7,346 nt of DNA from Bacillota bacterium. GTDB lineage: Bacteria; Bacillota; Clostridia; Peptostreptococcales; Anaerovoracaceae. Under the pieces are notes generated by a model that was not told where the DNA came from, searched no databases, and saw only the letters and a program-made list of their open reading frames with translations. The number at the start of each line of letters is the position of its first letter. The first letter of the stretch is position 1. Positions 1 through 6,616 of this stretch are shown here, piece by piece. The position numbers were made by a program, and so were the translations under genes. The stretch spans positions 1 through 7,346 of the forward strand of contig JAEDMR010000097.1 of NCBI GenBank assembly GCA_016302925.1. Reading direction: 5' to 3'.

Positions 1-2
1 TG

Positions 3-488
3 ATCGGACTGAAAACCGGAACGACCAACCGGTCCGGTGCCTGCATCGTCACAGCCATCGACACGCCGGATGCGTCCAATAACATGCATACCATTATTTC
101 CGTATCCTTCGGCGGAGAAGACAACCGCCAGAGATACGAGTCCTCCACGGTTCTGCTGAACTATGCGAAACAGAAAGTTGCAGCGCAGAAGACCGCAGTG
201 GCCGTGAAGGCGGCTGCAGCCAAGGCGGATGGCAAGAAGGCTGTAAAGATTTCCTGGTCCGGCAAGAACAATGTAAAGCTGAACTATGAAGGCTATGAAA
301 TCTTCAGATCTGTAAAGAAATCTGCAGGATACGGCACGAAACCGCTGGCAAAGACAAGCAAGAGATCCTATGTGGATACCAAGGTGAAAGCAGGCACGAA
401 GTATTATTACAAAGTGCGCGGATTCAACACTGTGAATGGTGAAAAGGAATATTCCGGCTGGTCCGATAAGGCTGCTGTGACAGCGTAA
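3..488 (+). CDS. Serine D-alanyl-D-alanine carboxypeptidase (peptidase S11), C-terminal part, with a fibronectin type III-like tail; 5' end outside window
   Basis: The reading frame is open from the left edge, so the Met at position 84 is internal and the true start lies upstream. The visible 161 residues begin IGLKTGTTNRSGACIV. KTG (fragment residues 4-6) is the third conserved active-site box of penicillin-binding proteins, and in the S11 family it is followed by the same G/S-rich strand and an R...LL.YA helix, seen here around residues 43-53. These enzymes trim the terminal D-Ala from peptidoglycan stem peptides outside the membrane. The SxxK and SxN boxes would lie upstream of the window. 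From about residue 66 the protein changes to a fibronectin type III-like module (KISWSG, YEGYEIFRS, TKYYYKVRGF, YSGWS) ending at the TAA. The usual PBP5-type C-terminal amphipathic anchor is not seen, so attachment, if any, must be elsewhere. The enzyme family is well supported; the exact member (DacA, DacF or other) is not. Confidence 0.88.
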   Translation: MGLKTGTTNRSGACIVTAIDTPDASNNMHTIISVSFGGEDNRQRYESSTVLLNYAKQKVAAQKTAVAVKAAAAKADGKKAVKISWSGKNNVKLNYEGYEIFRSVKKSAGYGTKPLAKTSKRSYVDTKVKAGTKYYYKVRGFNTVNGEKEYSGWSDKAAVTA

Positions 489-567
489 TAAAGACACGAA
501 ACCGACATATTCATTGATACATGCACAGTACTCCGGCAGGCATCTATGATCACAGAAAGAATATCAG

Positions 568-610
568 AAAAATCCATTTTCGGACGATAAGTTGGGAAAT
601 GGATTTTTTT
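568..610 (+). terminator. Rho-independent terminator after the carboxypeptidase gene
   Basis: AAATCCATTT (570-579) pairs perfectly with AAATGGATTT (597-606). Flanking A residues at 568-569 can add pairs with the T run at 604-610. The stem is AT-rich with a loop of about 17 bases, so it is of moderate strength. It lies about 80 bases after the stop codon and ends the upstream transcription unit before the hydrolase promoter. Positions 489-567 hold nothing else that I recognise. Confidence 0.75.
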
Positions 611-644
611 CGTTCTTTCCTTTTCCGAAGCAAGATGATATACT

Positions 645-653
645 TGTTATACT
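645..653 (+). promoter_or_regulatory. Extended -10 promoter for the alpha/beta hydrolase gene
   Basis: TGTTATACT at 645-653 matches an extended -10 element (TG, one base, TATACT). The -35 region is poor: TTCCGA at 623-628 would give a 19-base spacer, so the extended -10 would have to carry recognition. Transcription would start near 660, giving a leader of about 28 bases before the GTG start at 688. The site sits directly after the upstream terminator, as expected for a new transcription unit. Confidence 0.5.
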
Positions 654-673
654 GAAGAAAAAACACACAAACA

Positions 674-680
674 GGGAGGT
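674..680 (+). promoter_or_regulatory. Ribosome binding site fixing the GTG start of the hydrolase gene
   Basis: GGGAGGT sits 7 bases before GTG at 688. This is the best Shine-Dalgarno match near the 5' end of the frame. The earlier TTG at 592 lies inside the terminator hairpin, and the later ATG at 751 has only a weak, distant GGAAG, so 688 is preferred. Confidence 0.7.
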
Positions 681-687
681 AAGGGCT

Positions 688-1797
688 GTGAAATATCTGT
701 TCTCAGGGGATATACAATATTACAGCGGCAGGAAGCAGAAAAAGAAATACATGAAGAAGGTGCTGGTGATTCTTCTGGTGGTTCTGGTGGTGATGTTTTC
801 CGCAGGATCCTTCCTCATGATTCATGATACCTATCAGCAGATGTTCGGTCGGGCCGACAGGCCGGAACGAACCGTCTATCAGTCCTATGAAGACATTGCC
901 CAGGATTACAGCAGAACCGAAATCGGCTTCCCTTCCCAGGGGAATACGCTGAAGGGGTATCTGTATGGACCGAAAAAGGCCCAGGCTCTGGTGGTCATCA
1001 GCCACGGCATGGGCGGCGGTGCAGACAGTTATATAAAAGAAGCGACATATTTCGCCAAACGGGGATTCAAGGTACTGGCTTTCGACAATACAGGAAGCTA
1101 TGACAGCGAGGGCGATGGAATCGTGGGCCTGTCCCAGTCGGTCATCGATCTGGATGCGGCACTGAGCTATGTGGAGCATAACGAGGAACTGAAAAAACTG
1201 CCGGTGCTCCTTTACGGTCACAGCTGGGGCGGCTGGGCCGTTGCGTCCATTCTCCACTACGATCATGACATTACTGCTGCAGTCAGCGTGGCAGGATACA
1301 ATTCACCGATGGAGATGATCATGGACTGGGTGAAGGATGATATGGGGCTGCTCCGCTATGCGGAATATCCATATATCTGGATTTATCAGAAAGCTCTCTT
1401 CGGCGGCGCTGCCAACCTGTCCGCTGCGGAATGCATCAATGAAACGGATACGCCGGTACTGATTATGCAGGGAACCGAAGACAAGGTGGTGGGCTGCGAT
1501 ACGGTTTCCATTATGGCACATCAGGAAGAGATCACCAATCCGAACGCCAAGTTCATCCGATGGAGCGAGGACGGACAGAACGGTCACAGCGATCTCTTCC
1601 GTGATCCTGAAAATGCGGTATATCGCCAGGAAGTAGCGGATTCCTGGGATGCACTGCAGGAGCAATACGGCGGAGATGTGCCGGAAGGGGAAGCGGCACG
1701 GTGGTACGCCGGCGTAGATAAGGCAAGAATGTCCAAGCTGGACGAGGTGTTCATGCAGGACGTCTATCAGTTTTTCAAAGAAGCGCTGGAAGAGTAG
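688..1797 (+). CDS. Membrane-anchored alpha/beta hydrolase (serine hydrolase)
   Basis: The 369-residue product is predicted to hydrolyse an ester or amide bond; the substrate is unknown. After a Lys-rich N-terminus, residues 24-43 form one hydrophobic segment (an uncleaved anchor or signal peptide), placing the catalytic domain outside the cell. The fold's landmarks occur in order: an oxyanion strand VVISHGMGGG at 102-111, the nucleophile elbow GHSWGG at 177-182 (Ser179), a strand ending VLIMQGTEDKVV whose Asp265 is the likely acid, and GQNGHSD with His300 as the base. An insertion at about 203-250 would form the lid. An ATG at codon 22 (position 751) would remove the basic leader but keep the anchor. 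It has its own promoter and a 99-base gap before the sigma operon, and no clear terminator lies between, so read-through is possible. The hydrolase fold is very secure; I would not name a specific enzyme. Confidence 0.88.
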   Translation: MKYLFSGDIQYYSGRKQKKKYMKKVLVILLVVLVVMFSAGSFLMIHDTYQQMFGRADRPERTVYQSYEDIAQDYSRTEIGFPSQGNTLKGYLYGPKKAQALVVISHGMGGGADSYIKEATYFAKRGFKVLAFDNTGSYDSEGDGIVGLSQSVIDLDAALSYVEHNEELKKLPVLLYGHSWGGWAVASILHYDHDITAAVSVAGYNSPMEMIMDWVKDDMGLLRYAEYPYIWIYQKALFGGAANLSAAECINETDTPVLIMQGTEDKVVGCDTVSIMAHQEEITNPNAKFIRWSEDGQNGHSDLFRDPENAVYRQEVADSWDALQEQYGGDVPEGEAARWYAGVDKARMSKLDEVFMQDVYQFFKEALEE

Positions 1798-1850
1798 AAA
1801 AAAAGGCCTGCGAAGCCGGGCGTAAATATTTCGAAAAGAAATGAAAAAAA

Positions 1851-1879
1851 TGTGACCGAAAACCTTACACATTCGTTTA
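1851..1879 (+). promoter_or_regulatory. Candidate ECF-type autoregulated promoter of the sigma operon
   Basis: TGTGACC (1851-1857) is followed after 16 bases by CGTTTA (1874-1879). ECF sigma factors typically read a -35 ending in AAC or ACC and a CGT-type -10 separated by about 16 bases, so spacing and layout fit. Transcription would begin near 1884-1886, leaving a very short leader that starts at the ribosome site. No convincing TTGACA/TATAAT pair is seen in 1798-1896. This is a pattern match by eye and needs other copies of the motif for support. Confidence 0.35.
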
Positions 1880-1885
1880 TCACAC

Positions 1886-1893
1886 AGGAGGGG
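1886..1893 (+). promoter_or_regulatory. Ribosome binding site fixing the ATG start of the sigma factor gene
   Basis: AGGAGGGG lies just ahead of ATG at 1897, with 5 bases between AGGAGG and the start codon. The frame is open back to GTG at 1852, but that codon has no ribosome site and overlaps the candidate -35 element, so 1897 is the preferred start. Confidence 0.85.
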
Positions 1894-1896
1894 AAC

Positions 1897-2406
1897 ATGA
1901 AAATTGTCCGGAGCCATTCCGAAGAGATCGCCCGGCTTTATGACAGCTATGGAGACATGCTGTTCCGTCTTGCCTGTTCGATTTTGCTGAACCGGGCGGA
2001 CGCCGAAGATGCCGTGCAGGACATGTTCATAAAGATCATCGGAAAAGTGCCGGAGTTCAATCAGGAAAGGCAGGAGCGGGCCTGGCTTACCAGAGTGCTG
2101 GTGAATCAGTGCCGCGACAGTCTGAAACGCAGGAAGCTTCGAGTTTATACGCCCCTTGACGAGCTGCTGGAAACGACGGGGAAAGAACCGTCTGTTCCCG
2201 GCCCGGAAGAGGCGGAGGGCAGCGGCGTGCTGCAGGCGGTTCTTGCTTTAGGGGAAAAGTACAGAGAACCGATTCTCCTTTATTATTTCGAAGGCTTCAG
2301 TGTGGAGGAAACTGCCGGAATTCTGGGGATCGGACAGTCTGCGTTGAAAATGCGGCTGGCTCGCGGACGGGAAATGCTGAAAAAACGAATGGAGGAGGAA
2401 GGCTGA
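1897..2406 (+). CDS. RNA polymerase ECF sigma factor (sigma-70 family)
   Basis: The product is a 169-residue alternative sigma factor, normal length for the extracytoplasmic-function group, which directs RNA polymerase to stress promoters after release from a membrane anti-sigma factor. Region 2 covers about residues 11-80, with the core-binding and -10-reading helix at DAEDAVQDMFIKI (35-47) and the WLTRVLVNQCRD segment (63-74). A loose Pro/Glu-rich linker follows (about 85-110). Region 4 covers about 113-163, with KYREPILLYYFEGFSVEETA and a helix-turn-helix ending IGQSALKMRLARGREML that reads the -35. The gene is first in a run of five. Its TGA is followed after one base by the ATG of the anti-sigma gene, the usual coupled arrangement. 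Closest named relatives would be SigV/SigW/CsfV-type factors, but I cannot assign the subgroup by eye. Confidence 0.95.
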   Translation: MKIVRSHSEEIARLYDSYGDMLFRLACSILLNRADAEDAVQDMFIKIIGKVPEFNQERQERAWLTRVLVNQCRDSLKRRKLRVYTPLDELLETTGKEPSVPGPEEAEGSGVLQAVLALGEKYREPILLYYFEGFSVEETAGILGIGQSALKMRLARGREMLKKRMEEEG

Positions 2407-2407
2407 C

Positions 2408-3199
2408 ATGAAAGAAAACGAAAGATTCGTGGACGACGACAAGCTGAAAAAAGCCGCCGCTGTCTACCAGAGCATACAGGCACCTTCCGAATTGAGAGAA
2501 CGGGTACTCCAGGGGGTTGAAAGAGAAGGCGCGCCCGTTCCTGCGCGCAGGGTTTCGCGGAGCAAAATCTACAAGCTGGGCACTCTGGCGGCCTGTGTGG
2601 CCGTTCTGGCGGTTTCGGTTTCTCTGGGGAATATGGAGGATCAGTTTGCGCAGCTGACGCCGGAAAATATGCAGAACAGTCCGACGGCGGTGTATGAGGT
2701 GCCCGATGGGGTGATTCCGGACGAGGAAAATCCGGATGCAGCAAGCCCGGAAGATGAGACGGGAGAGATGACAGGACCAAAAGATCTGCCAGCTGTTTCA
2801 GATTCGGCAGCTTCGCAGACATTATCTGCTGCGGAGGAAGAGAAGCCAGCAGAGAAAAAAGCCGCTGCCAAACCGGAAGCAGTTCAGCCCCAGGCGGCCC
2901 GCTTCCTGACGGAAGGGGAGAATTCTGCAGGGGAAAAAAGCCTGACAAGCGGGAAAGCGGAAGGAAAGGATGAAGGTATTTCCGTGAGCAAGCTGCTGCC
3001 GGGGATGCTTGGTAATGAGAAGACGCTGGATGACTGGGAGATCCGGGTGGTGGACGCCGGAGAAGGAACCTGCACCGTGGAAGTGTCCGGCGGGGATAAG
3101 ACGGCAACGGTGGTGCTGACCAGAGAAAATAGCTCTGAGGAAAGCAGCCAGTGGACCATACAGTCTGCAGAAAATAATTCTAAAAAAGGAGAAGAATAG
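2408..3199 (+). CDS. Probable single-pass membrane anti-sigma factor
   Basis: This 263-residue protein starts one base after the sigma gene stop, with GGAGGAGGAAGG just upstream inside the sigma gene. Residues 1-55 are a charged cytoplasmic part containing APSELRERVLQGVERE (25-40), a helix seen in many clostridial anti-sigma proteins. Residues 57-74 form one membrane segment. About 75-190 is a low-complexity Pro/Glu/Ala/Ser stretch, probably an extended linker outside the membrane. A small C-terminal domain (about 191-250: ISVSKLLPGMLG, DDWEIRVVD, CTVEVSG, ATVVLTRE) looks like beta strands and could be the sensor. No zinc-binding HxxxCxxC anti-sigma motif is present, and I do not see the lysozyme-binding domain of RsiV. 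The role is inferred mainly from position and topology. Coupled translation should hold sigma and anti-sigma in ratio. Confidence 0.75.
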   Translation: MKENERFVDDDKLKKAAAVYQSIQAPSELRERVLQGVEREGAPVPARRVSRSKIYKLGTLAACVAVLAVSVSLGNMEDQFAQLTPENMQNSPTAVYEVPDGVIPDEENPDAASPEDETGEMTGPKDLPAVSDSAASQTLSAAEEEKPAEKKAAAKPEAVQPQAARFLTEGENSAGEKSLTSGKAEGKDEGISVSKLLPGMLGNEKTLDDWEIRVVDAGEGTCTVEVSGGDKTATVVLTRENSSEESSQWTIQSAENNSKKGEE

Positions 3200-3204
3200 A
3201 ACAA

Positions 3205-4035
3205 ATGAAAAAATTAATTGCACTTTTACTGACACTCATGCTGATTTTGTCCGGCTTCACGGCTTGCGGCAGCAAGACGGATGAGGAAACACCAGACAAC
3301 AATGAAGTGATAACGGATGATACTGCAGAAGACGGTGATGAAGAGGCAGATACCGATGCTGATGCTGACACCGAAGAAGGGGAAGAACAGAATACCGAGC
3401 CTGCAGATACTGAGGATAAGGAAGATGCCGGTTCGGAAGAGGAGAAACCGGCAAGCTCCGGCTCGTCCGGCAGCAGCAAGCCATCCTCCGGTTCTTCCGG
3501 CAGCAGCAAGCCATCCTCCGGTTCTTCCGGCAGCAGCAAGCCGTCTTCCGGTTCTTCCGGAAGCAGCAAGCCATCCAGCGACAAGAAGGATGAGATCAAG
3601 GCACCGTCCGGAACACCAGCTGAAATTATCGACATGATCTATGAAATCAAGTCTGTGGATCTGCCGCTGGGAACGATGGATATCGATCTGTCGGATGCAG
3701 AAGGTGCAGCCTATAACACCGGCATTACCAGCCTGGATCTGGTAGAATCTGCAGCCTCCTCCGAGAGCATGATGGGGTCCCAGGCATACTCTCTGGTTGT
3801 GGTAAAGGTAAAAGATAAGAAAAACACCGAAAAGATTGCCAATGAAATGTTGAACGGCATCAATCAAAGCAAGTGGGTCTGCGTGACTGCAGATGATCTG
3901 CGTGTAGCAGCCACCGATGATGTGGTTGTTCTGATCATGGTAGGAAGCAACTTCAAGGATTCCGTTACTGCGAAAGAGATTACGGATGCGTTCAAGACCC
4001 TGTGTGGCGGCCTGGACATCAGTCTGAAGAAATAA
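3205..4035 (+). CDS. Lipoprotein with acidic and Ser/Gly repeat linker and C-terminal DUF4358-like domain
   Basis: This is a 276-residue predicted lipoprotein of unknown function. A signal peptide (MKKLIALLLTLMLILSGFTA) leads to Cys21 in a FTAC lipobox; Phe at -3 is less usual but seen in clostridia. Residues 22-80 are strongly acidic (Asp/Glu/Thr). Residues 83-122 are four decapeptide repeats PSSGSSGSSK (first copy ASSGSSGSSK), a flexible spacer that would lift the C-terminal domain off the membrane. Residues 137-276 form a globular domain with PAEIIDMIYEI, the strand YSLVVVKVKD, a helix of the KIANEMLNGINQSKW type, VVVLIMVGSN and a final helix. This pattern resembles the DUF4358 family of clostridial lipoproteins. 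It follows the anti-sigma gene by 5 bases, with AAAGGAG inside that gene's end, and precedes the MBOAT gene by 15 bases. An accessory role in envelope acylation is inferred from position. The family call is from memory of the pattern. Confidence 0.8.
   Translation: MKKLIALLLTLMLILSGFTACGSKTDEETPDNNEVITDDTAEDGDEEADTDADADTEEGEEQNTEPADTEDKEDAGSEEEKPASSGSSGSSKPSSGSSGSSKPSSGSSGSSKPSSGSSGSSKPSSDKKDEIKAPSGTPAEIIDMIYEIKSVDLPLGTMDIDLSDAEGAAYNTGITSLDLVESAASSESMMGSQAYSLVVVKVKDKKNTEKIANEMLNGINQSKWVCVTADDLRVAATDDVVVLIMVGSNFKDSVTAKEITDAFKTLCGGLDISLKK
3451..3570 (+). repeat. Four in-frame 30-bp tandem repeats in the lipoprotein gene
   Basis: Units lie at 3451-3480, 3481-3510, 3511-3540 and 3541-3570. Units two and three are identical over 30 bases. 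Unit four differs from them at three positions and unit one at five. Each encodes ten residues of the PSSGSSGSSK type, so a gain or loss of units keeps the frame and only changes linker length. Confidence 0.95.
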
Positions 4036-4050
4036 CAGAAGGACTTACGA

Positions 4051-5490
4051 ATGATATTTTCAAGTGTACCTTTTTTATATTACTTTTTTCCTGTGGTGAT
4101 ACTGCTGAGTCTGGCAGTATCCCGCAGGCAGCAAGATGGCAGGCGGACCGCCGGCAGGCTGACAAACAGTATCCTGCTGCTGGCCAGCCTGTTTTTCTAT
4201 GGGTATGGCGAGCCAAAGTACCTGCTGCTGATGGTATTTTCCATTCTTTCGGCATGGGCTCTGGGTCTGCTGGTACCGAAGAGCCGCCTGGCGTTTCTGG
4301 TATCGGTGGCCATCAGCCTGGGTCTGCTGGGCTGGTTCAAGTATGCGGACTTTTTCGTGGAAAGCTTCGCTGCGGTCACCGGCATTCCGGCAGAGCCTCT
4401 GGGGATTGCTCTGCCCATCGGCATCAGCTTTTATACCTTCCAGATTCTGAGCTATACCATCGATCTGCGGCGGGGAAAGATTACACCGCAGCGGAATCTG
4501 ATCCGGTTTGCCATGTATGTGAGCCTGTTTCCACAGCTGATCGCAGGCCCTATTGTGGTATATAAGGATGTGGAAGTGCAGCTGGATCCATATGCCAGAA
4601 CCATGACTGCTGAAAGTCTCTACGAAGGCGCCCGCCGGTTTCTCGTGGGACTGGGAAAGAAGGTGCTGCTGGCCAATCAGCTGGGGCAGCTGGCAGAGCT
4701 TTTCGCCGGGCTGGATGCATCAGACCGGTCCGTGGCATTCTACTGGATTTATGCGGCGGCGTTTTCCCTGCAGATCTACTTCGACTTTTCCGGCTACAGT
4801 GACATGGCCATCGGCCTGGGACGGATGCTGGGCTTTTCCTTCCCGGAAAACTTCAATTATCCATATATTTCCCGCAGCATTACCGAGTTCTGGCGGCGCT
4901 GGCACATGACGCTGGGCGGCTGGTTCCGGGAGTATGTCTATATTCCGCTGGGTGGGAACCGGGTGTCCTTCGGCCGCTGGGTCTGCAATCTGTTTGTGGT
5001 CTGGGCCCTGACGGGCCTGTGGCACGGGGCAGCATGGACCTTCGTGGTCTGGGGACTGTTTCACGGTCTGCTGCTGCTTCTGGAAAAGCGATGGCTGGGC
5101 AGAGTGCTGGCAAAGGCGCCTGCTTTCGCTGCCCACGCATATACCCTGCTTCTGGTGGGAATCAGCATGGTGATTTTCAATGCGGCCAGCCTGCAGGAGG
5201 CTGGAGAGTATCTGCTTTCCATGTTCGGTCTGGGGACGGTTTCCGCCGGAAGTACCCTGACCTGGTACTACCTGAGAAGCTACGGCCTGCTTCTGGTTGC
5301 TGCCATTGTGGGCGCAACCCCGTTGCCGAAAAAAATCGCAATTCGCATAAAAGAAAGAGCCGGGAGAACGGATTTTGGGAAGAAGGTGCTGGAATGGGCA
5401 GAGCCTGTCATTCTGGCATGCCTGCTTCTGGTGGTGACCGCATATCTGGTGGACGGATCCTTTAATCCGTTCCTGTATTTCCGATTCTAG
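4051..5490 (+). CDS. MBOAT family membrane O-acyltransferase (AlgI/DltB/PatA-like)
   Basis: This 479-residue polytopic membrane protein is expected to move an acyl group, most often acetyl, from a cytoplasmic donor across the membrane for transfer to an extracellular glycan. The N-terminus MIFSSVPFLYYFFPVV is typical of AlgI-like proteins. About ten hydrophobic segments span the chain, including about 5-24, 39-73, 79-95, 118-138, 228-247, 307-346, 360-380 and 451-469. The family core is intact: FDFSGYSDMAIGLGRMLGF (244-262), NFNYPYISRSITEFWRRWHMTLGGW with His285, and LTGLWHGAAW with His325, the residue regarded as catalytic. Length is normal for the family. AGAAGGA lies 7 bases before ATG. 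The gene sits 15 bases after the lipoprotein gene and 12 before the DHHW partner, so one transcript is likely. The family is certain; donor and acceptor are not. Confidence 0.96.
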   Translation: MIFSSVPFLYYFFPVVILLSLAVSRRQQDGRRTAGRLTNSILLLASLFFYGYGEPKYLLLMVFSILSAWALGLLVPKSRLAFLVSVAISLGLLGWFKYADFFVESFAAVTGIPAEPLGIALPIGISFYTFQILSYTIDLRRGKITPQRNLIRFAMYVSLFPQLIAGPIVVYKDVEVQLDPYARTMTAESLYEGARRFLVGLGKKVLLANQLGQLAELFAGLDASDRSVAFYWIYAAAFSLQIYFDFSGYSDMAIGLGRMLGFSFPENFNYPYISRSITEFWRRWHMTLGGWFREYVYIPLGGNRVSFGRWVCNLFVVWALTGLWHGAAWTFVVWGLFHGLLLLLEKRWLGRVLAKAPAFAAHAYTLLLVGISMVIFNAASLQEAGEYLLSMFGLGTVSAGSTLTWYYLRSYGLLLVAAIVGATPLPKKIAIRIKERAGRTDFGKKVLEWAEPVILACLLLVVTAYLVDGSFNPFLYFRF

Positions 5491-5502
5491 GGGGGTGAGA
5501 CG

Positions 5503-6606
5503 ATGAAAAAGAAATTAACCGTGCTGGCGGCTGTATTTTTCGCCGTCACCCTGGCCTGCTGGTTCCATTCGCCTTCGGAATTCAGTCAGAGTGAGCGGCG
5601 GCAGCTGGCCCAGTTTCCGGAGTTCTCGGCAGAAACTGTGCTCAACGGTCAGTTTGCGTCGGAATTTGAAAGCTACAGTCTGGATCAGTTCCCGCTGCGG
5701 GATCCGTTCCGAACCCTGAAGGCAGTGACGGAATACGGCGTACTGCAAAAGAAAGACAATAACGATCTTTATCTCAAAGACGGATATCTTTCGAAAATTC
5801 TTTACCCGCTGTCGGAAAAATCCATCGGCAATGCGATGGACCGGTTCCGAGCCGTATATGAGAAATACTTATCGGACAGTGAGGGCCGGATTTTCGCTTC
5901 GGTGATTCCGGATAAAGGGCACTATCTGGCGGCGGACGGCGGCTGGCCGGCTCTGGACTATGACCGGCTTTTCGAACTGGTGGCTTCGGAAATGGACTAT
6001 GCCAGGTATGTGGATCTGACCGGGGTGCTGGAGGCTGAAGATTACTATAAAACGGACAGTCACTGGCGGCAGGAGGCGCTGGCCGATGCGGCTGCGGCCC
6101 TGGGCGGTGCCATGGGAATCGCAGGCGATTTGAAGAAGCCGGAGGAGATGGAAGTGGTGACGGCTGCGGAGGATTTTCGCGGTGTGTATTACGGCCAGGC
6201 GGCCCTGCCTCTTCCGGGTGAACCGCTGCGGTATCTGACTTGGGACGGCATCGAGGACTGTACGGTCATGAACTATGAAACCGGAGAGACGACCGGCATA
6301 TATCAGCTGGAAAAACTGGAAGACCGGGATCCGTATGATATCTTTCTCGGCGGGGCCTGTGCCCTGATGACCGTGGAAAATCCATCGGCGCAGGCTGCGG
6401 GAATCGACCGGGAGCTGATTCTGTTCCGGGATTCCTTCGGCAGTTCCATGGCGCCGCTTCTGCTTCCGGCCTACAGCAGGGTGACCCTGGTGGACCTTCG
6501 CTATATGAAGAGCGATTTCCTCGATCAGTTTATCGACTTCCACGGGCAGGATGTGCTGTTTCTATACGGGGCGACGCTGCTGAATGAAAGTTATACATTG
6601 AAGTAA
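5503..6606 (+). CDS. DHHW / AlgX-AlgJ-like SGNH-fold protein, probable extracellular acetyltransferase partner of the MBOAT
   Basis: This 367-residue exported protein is predicted to receive acyl groups from the adjacent MBOAT and place them on a surface glycan. Residues 5-21 form one hydrophobic N-terminal anchor or signal. ERRQLAQFPEF (31-41) and FESYSLDQFPLRDPFR (55-70) are the conserved opening of the DHHW family. The active-site box YYKTDSHW (181-188) supplies Asp185 and His187. ILFRDSFGSSMAPLL (306-320) supplies the nucleophile Ser311, followed by VDLRYM. Together these give the Ser-Asp-His set known from AlgJ, AlgX and PatB-type enzymes. The family's name motif DHHW is DSHW here, closer to the AlgX/AlgJ form. 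GGGGGTGAG stands just before ATG. The gene is last in the operon and is followed 14 bases later by a strong terminator hairpin. The family is confident; the transferase direction is inferred from its MBOAT neighbour. Confidence 0.88.
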   Translation: MKKKLTVLAAVFFAVTLACWFHSPSEFSQSERRQLAQFPEFSAETVLNGQFASEFESYSLDQFPLRDPFRTLKAVTEYGVLQKKDNNDLYLKDGYLSKILYPLSEKSIGNAMDRFRAVYEKYLSDSEGRIFASVIPDKGHYLAADGGWPALDYDRLFELVASEMDYARYVDLTGVLEAEDYYKTDSHWRQEALADAAAALGGAMGIAGDLKKPEEMEVVTAAEDFRGVYYGQAALPLPGEPLRYLTWDGIEDCTVMNYETGETTGIYQLEKLEDRDPYDIFLGGACALMTVENPSAQAAGIDRELILFRDSFGSSMAPLLLPAYSRVTLVDLRYMKSDFLDQFIDFHGQDVLFLYGATLLNESYTLK

Positions 6607-6616
6607 GGAAAATTGT

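Noticed and set aside
1804..1824. Small hairpin after an A run following the hydrolase stop
   Set aside because: On the + strand no T run follows. On the - strand T residues follow, but the stem is only about five pairs with a mismatch and there is no - strand gene to end.
1303..1917. Long open frame on the - strand across the hydrolase gene
   Set aside because: It mirrors a strongly supported + strand gene, has no ribosome site and shows no recognisable domain.
2283..3107. Long Pro/Ser/Arg-rich - strand frame opposite the anti-sigma gene
   Set aside because: Its composition is what a reversed Glu/Ala-rich gene produces, and it overlaps two coupled + strand genes.
3451..3570. Repeats as a possible CRISPR array
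   Set aside because: The units are contiguous, with no spacers, and encode an in-frame decapeptide linker.
3226..3867. Open frames on both strands through the lipoprotein repeats
   Set aside because: Tandem repeats with a unit length divisible by three keep all frames open, so these are by-products of the repeat and not genes.
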